Under the pieces are notes generated by a model. It had not been told where the DNA came from and searched no databases. It was given only the letters and a program-made list of their open reading frames with translations. The position numbers and the translations under genes are program-made. Of a stretch of 64,000 bases of DNA, positions 8,960 to 19,813 are shown piece by piece. The DNA comes from Methylobacterium sp. Leaf123 (GTDB taxonomy: Bacteria; Pseudomonadota; Alphaproteobacteria; Rhizobiales; Beijerinckiaceae), in NCBI RefSeq assembly GCF_001423405.1, contig NZ_LMNS01000034.1, positions 526 through 64,525 on the forward strand, read 5' to 3'. Numbering within the stretch: position 1 is the stretch's first letter; the number at the start of each line of letters is the position of its first letter.

Positions 8960-9241
8960 TCGTCGTTCCACGGAGTGCAGCCGCTGGCGTCGATCACCAT
9001 CCGCAACGTGCCCGACGAAGTGCACCGCGCGTTGCGCAGCCGCGCCGCGCAGCACGGGCGCAGCACCGAGGCCGAAATCCGCGCCATTCTCGAGCAGGCG
9101 GCCAAGCCAGAGGGCCGGCTGAAGCTCGGCACGCTCCTGTCCGCCATCGCCCGCGAGGCCGGCGGCCTGAGCGAGACCGAAGTGCAAGCGTTCGATCGGA
9201 TCCGCGACAGGGTGCCGCCCGAACCGATACGGTTCGAGTGA
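8951..9241 (+). CDS. fitA: FitA-like ribbon-helix-helix antitoxin
   Basis: About 96 residues. The stretch from about residue 13 (ASITIRNVPDEVHRALRSRA) is a ribbon-helix-helix DNA-binding fold typical of FitA/VagC-type antitoxins, followed by a helix with a STEAEIRAIL motif and an acidic tail that should wrap the toxin. The start could be either ATG of the tandem pair at 8948/8951. Its TGA overlaps the GTG of the PIN toxin gene (GTGA), the usual coupling for such pairs. It probably represses its own promoter by binding just upstream, where a 12-bp direct repeat lies. Confidence 0.85.
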   Translation: MALSSFHGVQPLASITIRNVPDEVHRALRSRAAQHGRSTEAEIRAILEQAAKPEGRLKLGTLLSAIAREAGGLSETEVQAFDRIRDRVPPEPIRFE

Positions 9242-9663
9242 TCGTCCTCGACACCAATGTCCTGTCCGAGTTGTGGCGGGCCGTGCCCGATCCCAACGTC
9301 GTGGCCTGGGTCGATGCGCAAGCGATCGAGACCCTCTATCTCACCGCCGTCACCGTCGCCGAACTCCGCTTCGGTCTGGCGATGATGCCTCCGGGCAAAA
9401 GGCGGGACATCTTTCAGGATCGGCTGGAGCGCGAGGTTCTTTCCGCTTTCGCCGGCCGCGTGCTGCCGTTCGATCTCGACGCGTCGCGACACTACGCCGA
9501 CTTCATGGCCCGTGCCCGCGCCGCGGGAAAAGCCATCGGCATGGCGGACGGCACGATCGCCGCAGCCGCCGCAGTCCGGGGCTTCAGCGTCGCGACGCGG
9601 GATACGAGCCCATTCGAGGCCGCCGGAATCAGCGTTATCGATCCGTGGCGGGCCGGGGGCTAA
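9238..9663 (+). CDS. fitB: FitB-like PIN-domain toxin (VapC family ribonuclease)
   Basis: 141 residues, GTG start overlapping the antitoxin stop. PIN-domain acidic residues are all visible: Asp5 (VLDTN), Glu42 (VAELRFG), Asp104 (MADGTIAA) and Asp122 (ATRDTSPF), so a Mg2+-dependent RNase active site is intact. Length is normal for FitB. In the cell it would be held inactive by the antitoxin encoded just upstream. The pair sits in the middle of the exported-protein island, separating the protease from the OmpA-family gene, so it may have entered there secondarily. Confidence 0.88.
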   Translation: MIVLDTNVLSELWRAVPDPNVVAWVDAQAIETLYLTAVTVAELRFGLAMMPPGKRRDIFQDRLEREVLSAFAGRVLPFDLDASRHYADFMARARAAGKAIGMADGTIAAAAAVRGFSVATRDTSPFEAAGISVIDPWRAGG

Positions 9664-9784
9664 CCGGGGCGCCACCTCACGCGTTCGCGCTTTTTTCGTG
9701 AGCAGACGGCAAAAACCGTTCTGCGCGATCCAGGGATGAGTGGGACGGGGCCGCGGCAAGGCCTGTGAGATGGAGACGAACGCC

Positions 9785-10633
9785 ATGGAGGCCATCGAGG
9801 GGACAGCCGGGCCGGCGCGCGGCGCAGGCGGAACGGCCGGGAGCGCCGCGCCGGCATGGCGGCGGTGTCTCGGTGTGATGCTGGCGGCGGGCGCGATCCT
9901 CGCCCTTGCACCTGCCCACGCCAACCCGCTGACCGAGGTGCCGGGCACCCGCCCGCCCGCCGCCGAGGCGGAGGCGCCGCCGGCCCGTGACGAGGCCGCC
10001 GAGCAGGCCGAGGCCGGGGCGGTGAACCCGTCCGCGAACGCGATCATCCGCTCGCTCGCCCCCTTCGCCGACGGCAATCCGGGCCGTCCCGCCGCGCCGG
10101 TCGCGGTCTCCCCCGGCGATGGCGGCCCGAGCCTGCGGGTCGATCCCGCCCGCTCGGTCGATCTCACCGTGTTCTTCGCCTACGACAGCGCCCGCCTGAC
10201 GCCGGAGGCGCGGGTTCAGCTCGAACCGCTGGGCCAAGCGCTGCAATCCCGCGATCTGGCCGGCCACGGCTTCCTCATTGCCGGGCACACCGATGCGGCC
10301 GGCGGGCTGGGCTACAACCGGCGCCTGTCGCTCGCCCGCGCCCGGGCGGTGAAGGCCCATCTCGCCGAGGCCTACGGCATCGATCCGAGCCGCCTGCGCA
10401 TCCATGGCTGGGGCCCGTCCCGGCCGAAGGATCCGGCTCAGCCCTTCGCGCGAATCAACCGGCGGGTCGAGGTCAGCCTGATCGCGCCGGCGCGAAGCGG
10501 CGCCCTGCGCTTCATCCTGCCCGCCGCCGCGGAGGGCTGCGGGGCGGGCGGGCTCGACGATCCCCGCCGCCACGCCCCGCTCGACCTCGACGATTTTAGC
10601 GCAGCGCCGACGCCGCTGCCCTGCACCGAATGA
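9785..10633 (+). CDS. OmpA-family peptidoglycan-associated protein
   Basis: 282 residues. A hydrophobic segment (about 26-46, ending AHA) is a signal peptide with a long N-region or a membrane anchor. An Ala/Glu/Pro-rich linker follows, then an OmpA C-terminal domain (about 125-230) with VFFAYDSARLTPEA, the peptidoglycan-contacting region IAGHTDAAGGLGYNRRLSLARARAV and the end motif NRRVEV. The last 45 residues contain two cysteines. Start chosen at 9785 because GGAGA lies upstream; ATG 9770 and GTG 9740 are in frame. The stop overlaps an in-frame ATG of the next gene (ATGA at 10630). Confidence 0.85.
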   Translation: MEAIEGTAGPARGAGGTAGSAAPAWRRCLGVMLAAGAILALAPAHANPLTEVPGTRPPAAEAEAPPARDEAAEQAEAGAVNPSANAIIRSLAPFADGNPGRPAAPVAVSPGDGGPSLRVDPARSVDLTVFFAYDSARLTPEARVQLEPLGQALQSRDLAGHGFLIAGHTDAAGGLGYNRRLSLARARAVKAHLAEAYGIDPSRLRIHGWGPSRPKDPAQPFARINRRVEVSLIAPARSGALRFILPAAAEGCGAGGLDDPRRHAPLDLDDFSAAPTPLPCTE

Positions 10634-10671
10634 CCCTCGCGACATCACCGCCGACACACAGGATGCTTCCG

Positions 10672-11628
10672 ATGCTGCGCGCACCCGCCCGAACGCTCGC
10701 CACCTTCGCCCTGATCGGCGGCGCCCTTATCGGCCTCGCCGTGCCGGTGGCGGCGCAGACCCGGCCCAACATCGTCGTGATGGGCGAGGATGCCGACGAG
10801 GATTCGGTGCCCCGCGGCAACCGCATCTTCCAGCGGGTGATCGCCGAACTCTCCGAGACGATGAACCTGCGCGGCTACAACGTCTACGACGAGACCGCGG
10901 TGGCGATGGGGATCACCCAGGCCAACCGGGTCCGCCGCCGCGACGCGGAGCTGATCGAGGTTGCCCGCGCGGTCCAGAATCCGCCGCTCGACGTGGTGGC
11001 GGTGTTCCAAGTCTACGCCGCGGCCTCGAAATCGGGCTATTCCGACATCGTGCGGCCGGAGGTGCGCATTCCCGGCCGGCTCCTCAACGTGCGCACCGGG
11101 CAATCGCTCGGCGCCTTCGAGGTGGCGGGGCTGCAACTCCCGCCCCTGCCCCAGGGCTGCGACCGGGAATGCCTGCTCGAACGGGTGGGCGCCGAGGCCA
11201 AAAGCATCGCCGCCGACGTCGCCACCGCGCTCACGGCCAAGCTCGACGGCGTGATCGCCCCCCGCCGCGGCGCCGATGCCGGTGCACCCGCCAACACCCT
11301 TCCGAACGCTTTGGCCGGCGCCGAGCCCCCGCCCGCGGCGACGGGGGAATCCTGCGGTGGCCTGCCGACGGCCTATGTCGTGCGCCTCAGCGGATTCTCA
11401 GCCCAGGAGGTGCAGGCGGCGGAGGAGTACATGGCCGCCTTCCGCTGCTACGAGCACCACCGCCCCGTGCGCGCCTCCGGCGCTACCGCCGAGTATTGGT
11501 ACGAGACCCGCTCCGACTCGGCACGGCTCGGCCGCAACCTGCGCCTGATGCTGGAGCATATGAGCGCGCCGGGGCAGGTCCAGTTCTCCGGCAACACCTT
11601 CGTCGTCAGCCGCGTCGCCACCCGTTGA
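10672..11628 (+). CDS. Secreted hypothetical protein with LpoB/CsgG-like first domain
   Basis: 318 residues with a Sec signal peptide (to VAAQ). The first domain (about 35-190) has the pattern of TolB-N/LpoB/CsgG-type domains: a 'fdvyde' strand, a region on copying rates of conserved xVVAVFQVYA, then LLNVRTGQSLGAFEV. After a Pro/Ala linker comes a second domain of about 95 residues (from CGGLPTAYVVRLSGF) ending in a Tyr-Trp-Tyr and repeated Arg pattern. Domain identity is by eye only. ATG 10672 has AGGA eight bases upstream and gives a tidy signal; ATG 10630 overlaps the OmpA-family stop and is the alternative. Confidence 0.65.
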   Translation: MLRAPARTLATFALIGGALIGLAVPVAAQTRPNIVVMGEDADEDSVPRGNRIFQRVIAELSETMNLRGYNVYDETAVAMGITQANRVRRRDAELIEVARAVQNPPLDVVAVFQVYAAASKSGYSDIVRPEVRIPGRLLNVRTGQSLGAFEVAGLQLPPLPQGCDRECLLERVGAEAKSIAADVATALTAKLDGVIAPRRGADAGAPANTLPNALAGAEPPPAATGESCGGLPTAYVVRLSGFSAQEVQAAEEYMAAFRCYEHHRPVRASGATAEYWYETRSDSARLGRNLRLMLEHMSAPGQVQFSGNTFVVSRVATR

Positions 11629-11642
11629 CCCCGGCGCCGGAC

Positions 11643-11987
11643 ATGGCCGAGGCAGCCTCGCAGGCGGGCTGGCAGCGCATCGGGGCCGCAGTCGAGCGCG
11701 TCGCCGCCGAGGCGGCGATCCCGGTGCAGACCATCGCGCACGCCCACGGCCTCGTCGCCCACGCAGCCGGGCGCTGGCCGGCACCCGACGCCGTCCAGCC
11801 CGGCTACTGGCCGACGCTGTGCCTCACATGGCCGGCCATTGAGATCGAGATCCACGACGACCGGTTCGAACTCTATCGGTTCGGGCCCGGCGCCACGCAG
11901 ATCCGCGAAGGGCGCTGCGGCCCGGACGCCCCCGCCGCCGAGACCCTCGACGCGCTTCTGCACGCCGCCTTCGGAGAAACCCCATGA
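11643..11987 (+). CDS. Small hypothetical protein
   Basis: 114 residues with no signal peptide. It has an amphipathic helical start and a central part with strands (CLTWPAIEIEIHDDRFELYRFG) followed by a short helical end. No family recognised. It starts 14 bases after the preceding stop and its TGA overlaps the next ATG, so it is part of the same transcription unit. It is one of the few members of this stretch that appear cytosolic. Confidence 0.6.
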   Translation: MAEAASQAGWQRIGAAVERVAAEAAIPVQTIAHAHGLVAHAAGRWPAPDAVQPGYWPTLCLTWPAIEIEIHDDRFELYRFGPGATQIREGRCGPDAPAAETLDALLHAAFGETP

Positions 11988-12973
11988 CCGATCGCAACCC
12001 GCTGTGCCGCTTCCTCGCCGGCCTCGTTCCCGGCCGGTGGGCCCGGCGCGGCCTGCTCGCCGGGCTGATGGCATCCTCCGTGCCGGTCCTCGCGGCCGAA
12101 CCGGTCTTCCCGCCCGCCGGCTCGCTCGGCCTCGCGCCGCCACCGGGCATGAAGCCGGCCGCGAGCTTTTCGGGGTTCGAGCACCGCTCCGGCGCCTCGA
12201 TCGTCCTCGTGGAGATGCCGCCGGAGGCCTGGAACCAGATCAACGGGAAGTTCACCCCCGAGGCCCTGGCGCCCTCCGGCTTCCGGGTGAAGGGCGGCCC
12301 TGAGCCGCTGACCGTGGCGGGCGGCGAGGGCTTCGTCCTGCGCGGGACGCAGGGCGCTAACGGACTCACCTACACCAAGTGGGTCGCCGTGGTGCGCGGC
12401 GCCCCCGGCACCGGCCTCGTCACCGTGCAGGTGCCCGAGACGGCCGCCAAGCAGGTGCCGGCCCCGGCTGTCGAGGCGGCCCTGCGCACGATCGCGTTCA
12501 GGCCCAAGGCGAGCCTCGCCGATCAGGTCGCTTCCCTTCCCTACAGCGTCGGCGACACCGCCGGCTTCCGCCCGATGGGGGTGTTCGCCGGCAACGGCCT
12601 CATCCTGACGGAGGGACCGAAGGACGTCGATCCCGAGCGCGAGCAGCCGGTGATCATCGTCGCGCCCTCGCTGGGTCAGGCGCCGGTGCCGGCGGGGGCG
12701 GAGGTCGCCTATTCCCGCCGGATCTTCACCGCGCAGAAGGATCTAAAGGACGTGGCGATCACCGACGAGGCGCGCAGCACCCGCGGCGACGCCGTGGTGG
12801 TGCGCCTGCGCGGCACCGGCACCGATACCAGGACCGGGCGGACGCTCGGCATGACCCAGACGGTGGTGTTCGAAGGCGGGCGCTACATGCGCGTGATCGG
12901 CTTCGCCGATGCCGGCCGAGCCGACGCGCTGGCCCGCGCCGAGCGCGTCGCCGCTTCGGTCGCGATGCGCTGA
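11984..12973 (+). CDS. Secreted hypothetical protein
   Basis: 329 residues. A positively charged N-region and a hydrophobic core (about 20-38, VLAAEP) form a signal peptide. The mature protein is beta-rich, with a repeated design: a segment like 'ASIVLVEMPPEAW' and later 'VIIVAPSLGQAPVP', each followed by a long strand-helix unit ending in residues like 'ALRTIAFRP' and 'RVAASVAMR'. This suggests two copies of a PsbP/DUF1795-like fold, judged by eye. ATGA overlap with the preceding gene. No catalytic motif visible. Confidence 0.65.
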   Translation: MTDRNPLCRFLAGLVPGRWARRGLLAGLMASSVPVLAAEPVFPPAGSLGLAPPPGMKPAASFSGFEHRSGASIVLVEMPPEAWNQINGKFTPEALAPSGFRVKGGPEPLTVAGGEGFVLRGTQGANGLTYTKWVAVVRGAPGTGLVTVQVPETAAKQVPAPAVEAALRTIAFRPKASLADQVASLPYSVGDTAGFRPMGVFAGNGLILTEGPKDVDPEREQPVIIVAPSLGQAPVPAGAEVAYSRRIFTAQKDLKDVAITDEARSTRGDAVVVRLRGTGTDTRTGRTLGMTQTVVFEGGRYMRVIGFADAGRADALARAERVAASVAMR

Positions 12974-13024
12974 GCCTTCGTGCCGCGATCCCCCGTTCGC
13001 ATCGTTCAGACCGAGAGCGCTTCC

Positions 13025-13792
13025 GTGAACCACGCCCATTCGATCCCCCGGCCGGGTCTTCGGTCACGCGGCCTGATCCTGCTGGCAATCCTTGCGGCCG
13101 CCCCAGGCACCGCATGGGCGCAGGATCGCGAGGCGTCCGCGAAGAACGAGTGCCGGCGCACGCCCTCGCTCTCCGAAGGGCCGGCCCTCGGCTTCGGGCG
13201 GATCACCGCGACGGGCCGGACCGCCTTCGTCAAGGACGGGCTGGAGAAACGGGGCTGCCCCGACGCCAGCGCGGAATGCCGCGAGCGGGCCTATCTGGTG
13301 ACCGGCGATCCCGTGATCCTGGGCGAGCGCCGCGGCGGTTATCTCTGCGCCAGCTACCGCGGCGCGAAGGGCGATCTGGCCCGGACCGGCTGGATCCCGG
13401 CCGATGCCGTGGCGGCCGAGCCGCCGGCCCCGGTCACGCTCGACGACTGGCTCGGCATCTGGACCCAGGCGGAAGGCCGCATTCAGGTGAAGCGGGGGAA
13501 TAAGCCCGGCACGCTCTCGATCGCGGGTGACGCGACTTGGGGCGCGGGCAGCCCGGAGCAAGTGGCGCGCGGCAGCGTCCATCTCGGCGAGATGTCCGGC
13601 ACGGTCACGCCGAAGGGCGACAGCGCCAGCTTCGCCATGGGCGATAAAGGCACCCTGCCTGTCGAGAAGGGTGACGAAACCACGTGCAAGGTCTGGCTGC
13701 GCCGCTTCGGCCCCTGGCTCGTGGTGGAGGACAACCTCGCCTGCGGCGGCCTGAACGTCAGCTTCCGCGGCGTCTACCGGCGCGAATCGTGA
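13025..13792 (+). CDS. Secreted cysteine-containing hypothetical protein
   Basis: 255 residues, Sec signal peptide ending AWAQ. The mature part has about seven cysteines and a central segment (DDWLGIWTQAEGRIQVKRG) typical of small beta-barrel, lipocalin-like folds with a G-x-W start. No family assigned. GTG 13025 is preferred, with GAGAG upstream; GTG 12980, seven bases after the preceding stop, would add 15 residues. It belongs to the same strand-consistent run of exported proteins. Confidence 0.62.
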   Translation: MNHAHSIPRPGLRSRGLILLAILAAAPGTAWAQDREASAKNECRRTPSLSEGPALGFGRITATGRTAFVKDGLEKRGCPDASAECRERAYLVTGDPVILGERRGGYLCASYRGAKGDLARTGWIPADAVAAEPPAPVTLDDWLGIWTQAEGRIQVKRGNKPGTLSIAGDATWGAGSPEQVARGSVHLGEMSGTVTPKGDSASFAMGDKGTLPVEKGDETTCKVWLRRFGPWLVVEDNLACGGLNVSFRGVYRRES

Positions 13793-13859
13793 GGGGGCGC
13801 AAGCGATGGCGGAACACGCGCGGGAAGCCCTTCGCCGCCCGGGCGCGGCGGAGCGAGAC

Positions 13860-14285
13860 ATGATCCGGCGCGCCCTCCTCGTCGCCCTCGCCGCCGGGCC
13901 GGCGCTCGCGGCCTGCTCCTTCCCGCCGACGACGATGACGCCCGCGGCCGTCGAGGCCTTTCTCGAAACGCCGCTCCCGCCCGGCCGCCGCGACCTGCGA
14001 ACCTATACCGAGGCGGGCATCGACCGGCTGGTCCTGCTGCGCCTCGACGCGCCGGAGGCGGAGGCCGCCGCCTTCGCCGCCCACCTCGTGCCGGAGGGTC
14101 TCGAAGCCGGCGCCGATCCGGGGCTCGGTTTGCTGAGCACGTCGTTCGACGGCTGGATCGCGGCACCGCCGGAGGGAAGCGCCGGCGGCGAGAGGATGAT
14201 CGGAGGACGGCGGGCGGTGAAGGTCGTCGTCGCACCGGCCGAACTTGGCTGGCGGCGGGTCTGGGTCGCGAGTTTCACGCTATGA
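13860..14285 (+). CDS. Small lipoprotein
   Basis: 141 residues. The N-terminus has a basic start, a hydrophobic core and the lipobox ALAAC with Cys19, so it should be lipid-anchored after signal peptidase II processing. The rest is a compact mixed alpha/beta domain with no other cysteine and ends in the hydrophobic WVASFTL. Start chosen at 13860 because it gives a normal lipoprotein signal and has GGAGCGA upstream; ATG 13806 is in frame. No family recognised. Confidence 0.65.
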   Translation: MIRRALLVALAAGPALAACSFPPTTMTPAAVEAFLETPLPPGRRDLRTYTEAGIDRLVLLRLDAPEAEAAAFAAHLVPEGLEAGADPGLGLLSTSFDGWIAAPPEGSAGGERMIGGRRAVKVVVAPAELGWRRVWVASFTL

Positions 14286-14340
14286 GCCGCGCGCACCGAC
14301 AGCCCCGACTCCCTCTAAGCGGACCATCAGGGGGTGCAAA

Positions 14341-14646
14341 ATGGACCGGCAAAGACCGCATCGTCCAGGGGGAAACCGGCGCATGATGCTCGTCGTGACC
14401 GCCCTCGTCTGGACGCCGGCCCTGCTGTTCGCGCTCGGCTTCGCGCTGGTTCACCTCACCGGCTGCCGGGTGGACGAGGCGAGCGCGCATCCCTGCCTCG
14501 TCGCCGGCATCGATATCGGCGGCCTGCTCTATGCGCTGATGATGATGGGCTGGCTGGTCATCTTGGCCCTGCCCTTCATGCTGCTGACGGGCCTGATCTG
14601 GCTCGGCATCGGCCTGCGGGCGCTGGCGAGCGCGTGGCTGTCGTGA
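14341..14646 (+). CDS. Small inner-membrane protein, two or three spans
   Basis: 101 residues: an Arg/Pro-rich cytosolic start, a transmembrane segment (about 17-38), a short loop with two cysteines (GCRVDE and HPCLV), then one or two hydrophobic segments (about 56-98). AGGGGG lies seven bases before the ATG. The stop TGA overlaps a GTG start of the next gene. The two loop cysteines would face the periplasm and could form a disulfide. No family recognised. Confidence 0.65.
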   Translation: MDRQRPHRPGGNRRMMLVVTALVWTPALLFALGFALVHLTGCRVDEASAHPCLVAGIDIGGLLYALMMMGWLVILALPFMLLTGLIWLGIGLRALASAWLS

Positions 14647-15236
14647 GGCGGCGGCTAGGCCTTGCCCGCCTCCTGGCGGTTCTCGCCGCGTTTCCCCTCC
14701 TCGCGGGCGGCGCCCGGGCCGAGGGGACCGGCTTCGTCGCCGAGCGCGCTTTCCCCCTGGCCGGCGCCTGCTACGGCCGCCACTACGACGCGGATCACAT
14801 CGCCCGCCATCCGGGGCAGGTCGTGACCGCGATCCACCTCTCCGGCTCGTCCCGCGGCCTGATCGCGACACGGCCCCTGGCCGACCGGATCGACCCCGAA
14901 CTCGATCTGACGCTGCGCATCGCATTCACCGACGGCGGACAGGCCGAGGGCACGGTCGGCTGCCCCGAGAGCGGCGGGCGCATCCGCCGTTGCGGACGCA
15001 GCGCGAGCTGCGCGGGTGATTTCGCCGTCGATCTCCTGCCCGACGGCCGGCTGCGGATCGTCAACGACGACGCGGATTCGCGCATTGCCCAGCCGGCGGT
15101 CGCCGAGCCCGGCTTCAGCCCGGACGCCGCGTGCCGGACGAAGGGCCGCTTCGTGCCGCCGGATGCGCAGAACCGGGTCTTCCTCCTCGCCCGGCTGCCC
15201 CTCTCCGCCTGCGGGCCGAAGCGGATACGAGACTAA
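14643..15236 (+). CDS. Secreted hypothetical protein with paired cysteines
   Basis: 197 residues from a GTG that overlaps the upstream stop. A Sec signal peptide (RRRLG start, hydrophobic core, cleavage after ARA). The mature domain looks like a beta-rich fold and contains six or more cysteines (CYGR, GCPE, RRCGR, SCAG, ACRT, SACG), consistent with a disulfide-stabilised periplasmic protein. No family recognised. The next gene begins two bases after its stop. Confidence 0.63.
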   Translation: MRRRLGLARLLAVLAAFPLLAGGARAEGTGFVAERAFPLAGACYGRHYDADHIARHPGQVVTAIHLSGSSRGLIATRPLADRIDPELDLTLRIAFTDGGQAEGTVGCPESGGRIRRCGRSASCAGDFAVDLLPDGRLRIVNDDADSRIAQPAVAEPGFSPDAACRTKGRFVPPDAQNRVFLLARLPLSACGPKRIRD

Positions 15237-15238
15237 CC

Positions 15239-16777
15239 ATGCCCTTCCGCCACCCAGATCTCGGCGCCCCCCAACCACCGCAGCGGCCGGTGTTCCGGTT
15301 CAGGGCAGGAATATGCCTCATCGCGGCCCCGCTGCTGGCGGTCCCCGCCGCCGCACAGGATCTCGGGACCGGCATCCTGCAGCACGCTCAGGCGGGCGGG
15401 CCCGAAATCGATAGCGGGCCACTCCGCGAGACTACCCGAACATCGCCGAACTCCGAGCCCGGCGAGGCAAACCAGCGCTTGCCCTTCGCCTCCAATCCCG
15501 ACCTGCGCCGGGCGACGGTAGAGCGGCACCTGCGCAGCTTGCGCACGACGAACCCGATTGCGGCGGCCGAGGCCGGGCGGGAACTCGCCAAACACGATTA
15601 CAACGGGATTTTCCGCGGCTTCCTCGATGGCACCGGGCTCGATCCGGCGGATGCCGGCGACGTGCTCACCGCTTTCATCGTCCTGCAATGGATGGTCGCC
15701 AACGACGCCACCGCAGAGCCGAGCCCGGCGGCGCTCCAGGCGATCCGCCGCCGGTTCGTGATGCCGATGGCGGCCAAGCCGCCGCTGTCGCAGCCCGCGA
15801 GCCGGGCCGCCTTCGCCGAACAGGTCAAGCTGCGCGCGGTGCTCCACCATGCGGGCTGGAAAGCAGCCCGACAGCTCGGCGTGCTGCCCCGCTTCCTCGC
15901 CACCCTCCCGGACGCGTTCATCCCCGCCACCAAGCTGCAGGCTCTGGCGCTGACCGAGGCCGGGCTGGTGGCGAAAGGTCAGGCGCAGGGACGGGCAGTC
16001 GCCCGGCCCTCCCCGCCGATGGCTTCGACGGACGCGGCCCCACCCGCCGCCGATCCCCGGCCGGCCCAGCCGCCCGCCCCCGGAGCGGCGCCGGACGCCT
16101 CGGGCCCGCCGCGCCACGCCGCCAACTGGGATGCGGTCGAGGGCGTGTATTTCCGCTCCACCACCGGTTTCGGCGTCGGCGGCATGATGACCATCGATTT
16201 CGAGCCGCTGATCTTCCTGCGCGACGGCACCTATTACGAGATCGGCGACACGGCGCTCGAAGACGTCGACCTCGCCGCCGAGCGGACGGCCCGGCCCCGG
16301 AGCTTCGGACACTGGAAACGCGCGGGCGGCAGCTTCGTGCTGACGGATTCGCGGGGCGCCTCGAACGACTACAAACTCGGCGACGGCAGTTTCTTCCGGG
16401 CCTTTCCGGCCGCTGCGGGCGAGAGCGTCGCGCGCTCCTACCGGCGCCTGTCGGGCGGCGGCAACAGCGCCATGGGCGGCGACGTCACGATCGCGGTGGA
16501 GAGCCGCTACGACTTCAAGGCGGACGGACGCTACGGGCGCGGCGGCTCGGTCGGCGCCGTCAATTCCGGGGCGAGCATCGGCGTCGGCACGTCGCTCGGC
16601 CGGCGCCGCGCCCCCGAGGGCGGCCAGTACCGCCTCGACCATCACACCCTCACCCTGACCGGTGCGGACGGACGCAGCCGGCGCCTGTTCTTCGCCTACA
16701 GCTCGCAGAAGGAGCCGCCCGAGGCCGATCGCGACATGATCTTTGTCGGCGACAGCGTGTTCTCCTCGAACGACTGA
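15239..16777 (+). CDS. Large secreted hypothetical protein
   Basis: 512 residues with a hydrophobic segment at about 23-40 ending AAAQ, taken as a signal peptide with a long N-region. The first half (about 85-270) is helical. After a Pro/Ala-rich linker (about 270-300) comes a beta-rich second half starting NWDAVEGVYFRS, with Gly/Tyr/Arg-rich strands (FGVGGMMTIDF, YYEIGDTAL) reminiscent of lipocalin- or beta-barrel-type periplasmic domains. It ends the exported island; tex follows about 100 bases later. No family recognised. Confidence 0.63.
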   Translation: MPFRHPDLGAPQPPQRPVFRFRAGICLIAAPLLAVPAAAQDLGTGILQHAQAGGPEIDSGPLRETTRTSPNSEPGEANQRLPFASNPDLRRATVERHLRSLRTTNPIAAAEAGRELAKHDYNGIFRGFLDGTGLDPADAGDVLTAFIVLQWMVANDATAEPSPAALQAIRRRFVMPMAAKPPLSQPASRAAFAEQVKLRAVLHHAGWKAARQLGVLPRFLATLPDAFIPATKLQALALTEAGLVAKGQAQGRAVARPSPPMASTDAAPPAADPRPAQPPAPGAAPDASGPPRHAANWDAVEGVYFRSTTGFGVGGMMTIDFEPLIFLRDGTYYEIGDTALEDVDLAAERTARPRSFGHWKRAGGSFVLTDSRGASNDYKLGDGSFFRAFPAAAGESVARSYRRLSGGGNSAMGGDVTIAVESRYDFKADGRYGRGGSVGAVNSGASIGVGTSLGRRRAPEGGQYRLDHHTLTLTGADGRSRRLFFAYSSQKEPPEADRDMIFVGDSVFSSND

Positions 16778-16875
16778 GCCGCGCTCGGGAGGCGCCAGAC
16801 GCTTGCGCCGCCTCGCCCGATCGCAGAAGGACGGCCGCGCGACCTTCCCTGCCACCGCGACCGAGGCCCGATCCC

Positions 16876-19183
<2,308 letters not shown>

Positions 19184-19197
<14 letters not shown>

Positions 19198-19501
19198 GGG
19201 ACAAGCGCACGATCTGCCCACGGTCGGGGGCCGGCGTTTCACGGCGCGGGACCTCCGGGACCGTCGCCGACCGTTGAGCCGGCTGCCGCAGCGCGTCGGC
19301 CGCCTCACGCTGGGAACGCGCATCCCGACCAGCCGACAGGGCCTGCCCCGTGAGCGTGAGGGCGGGCGTCTGCCCGGTCGGATTCCAGCTCTTGAACCGG
19401 CACAGCACGACATAGTCCTGGATCGTGATCAGATCCGCATCCACCAGTGCCAGGGCCTCTTCGCATGTCTCGATGAGATCGGGATTCAAGGCCTGCTCCA
19501 T
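19184..19501 (-). CDS. Small hypothetical protein convergent with tex
   Basis: 105 residues, no signal peptide. The first 45 residues are helical and acidic (MEQALNPDLIETCEEALAL...). The remainder is Arg/Gln/Pro-rich and probably disordered. ATG 19501 is chosen; an in-frame TTG lies at 19519. A GAGG stands 12 bases upstream, and the upstream DNA is strikingly A/T-rich for this genome, a likely promoter. No family recognised. The stop lies inside the end of tex. Confidence 0.55.
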
Positions 19502-19813
19502 CGCCAAAACAAACCTCAAAGAAATTATATGAGAGAAAATATCAACCTAAGATGCTGGCATGGGATCGAGCCGGATCGTCTGGGAAGGCGAGGGGCGGCT
19601 TGGATGCGGTGAAGCGAAGCGGGCGGGCAGCCCCTCGTGCAGGCCGTCCCCAGATTCGCCGCTTTTTTCGGTTTCCTGCGCGGCACAAGGCGCGGGTCTC
19701 ACCCGCCCGCTGTGCCGCGCCGACGTTCGCTGGCGAGGCGGCGCTCGTACGGCGGGCGCTTCCGGTGCGTCGGTGTCCGGCCCGCATCGTTCACCGATGG
19801 AGCCTACCGAACC

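Noticed and set aside
7579..10167. An 862-codon minus-strand frame across the protease and toxin-antitoxin genes
   Set aside because: It overlaps four well-supported plus-strand genes and has no recognisable domain.
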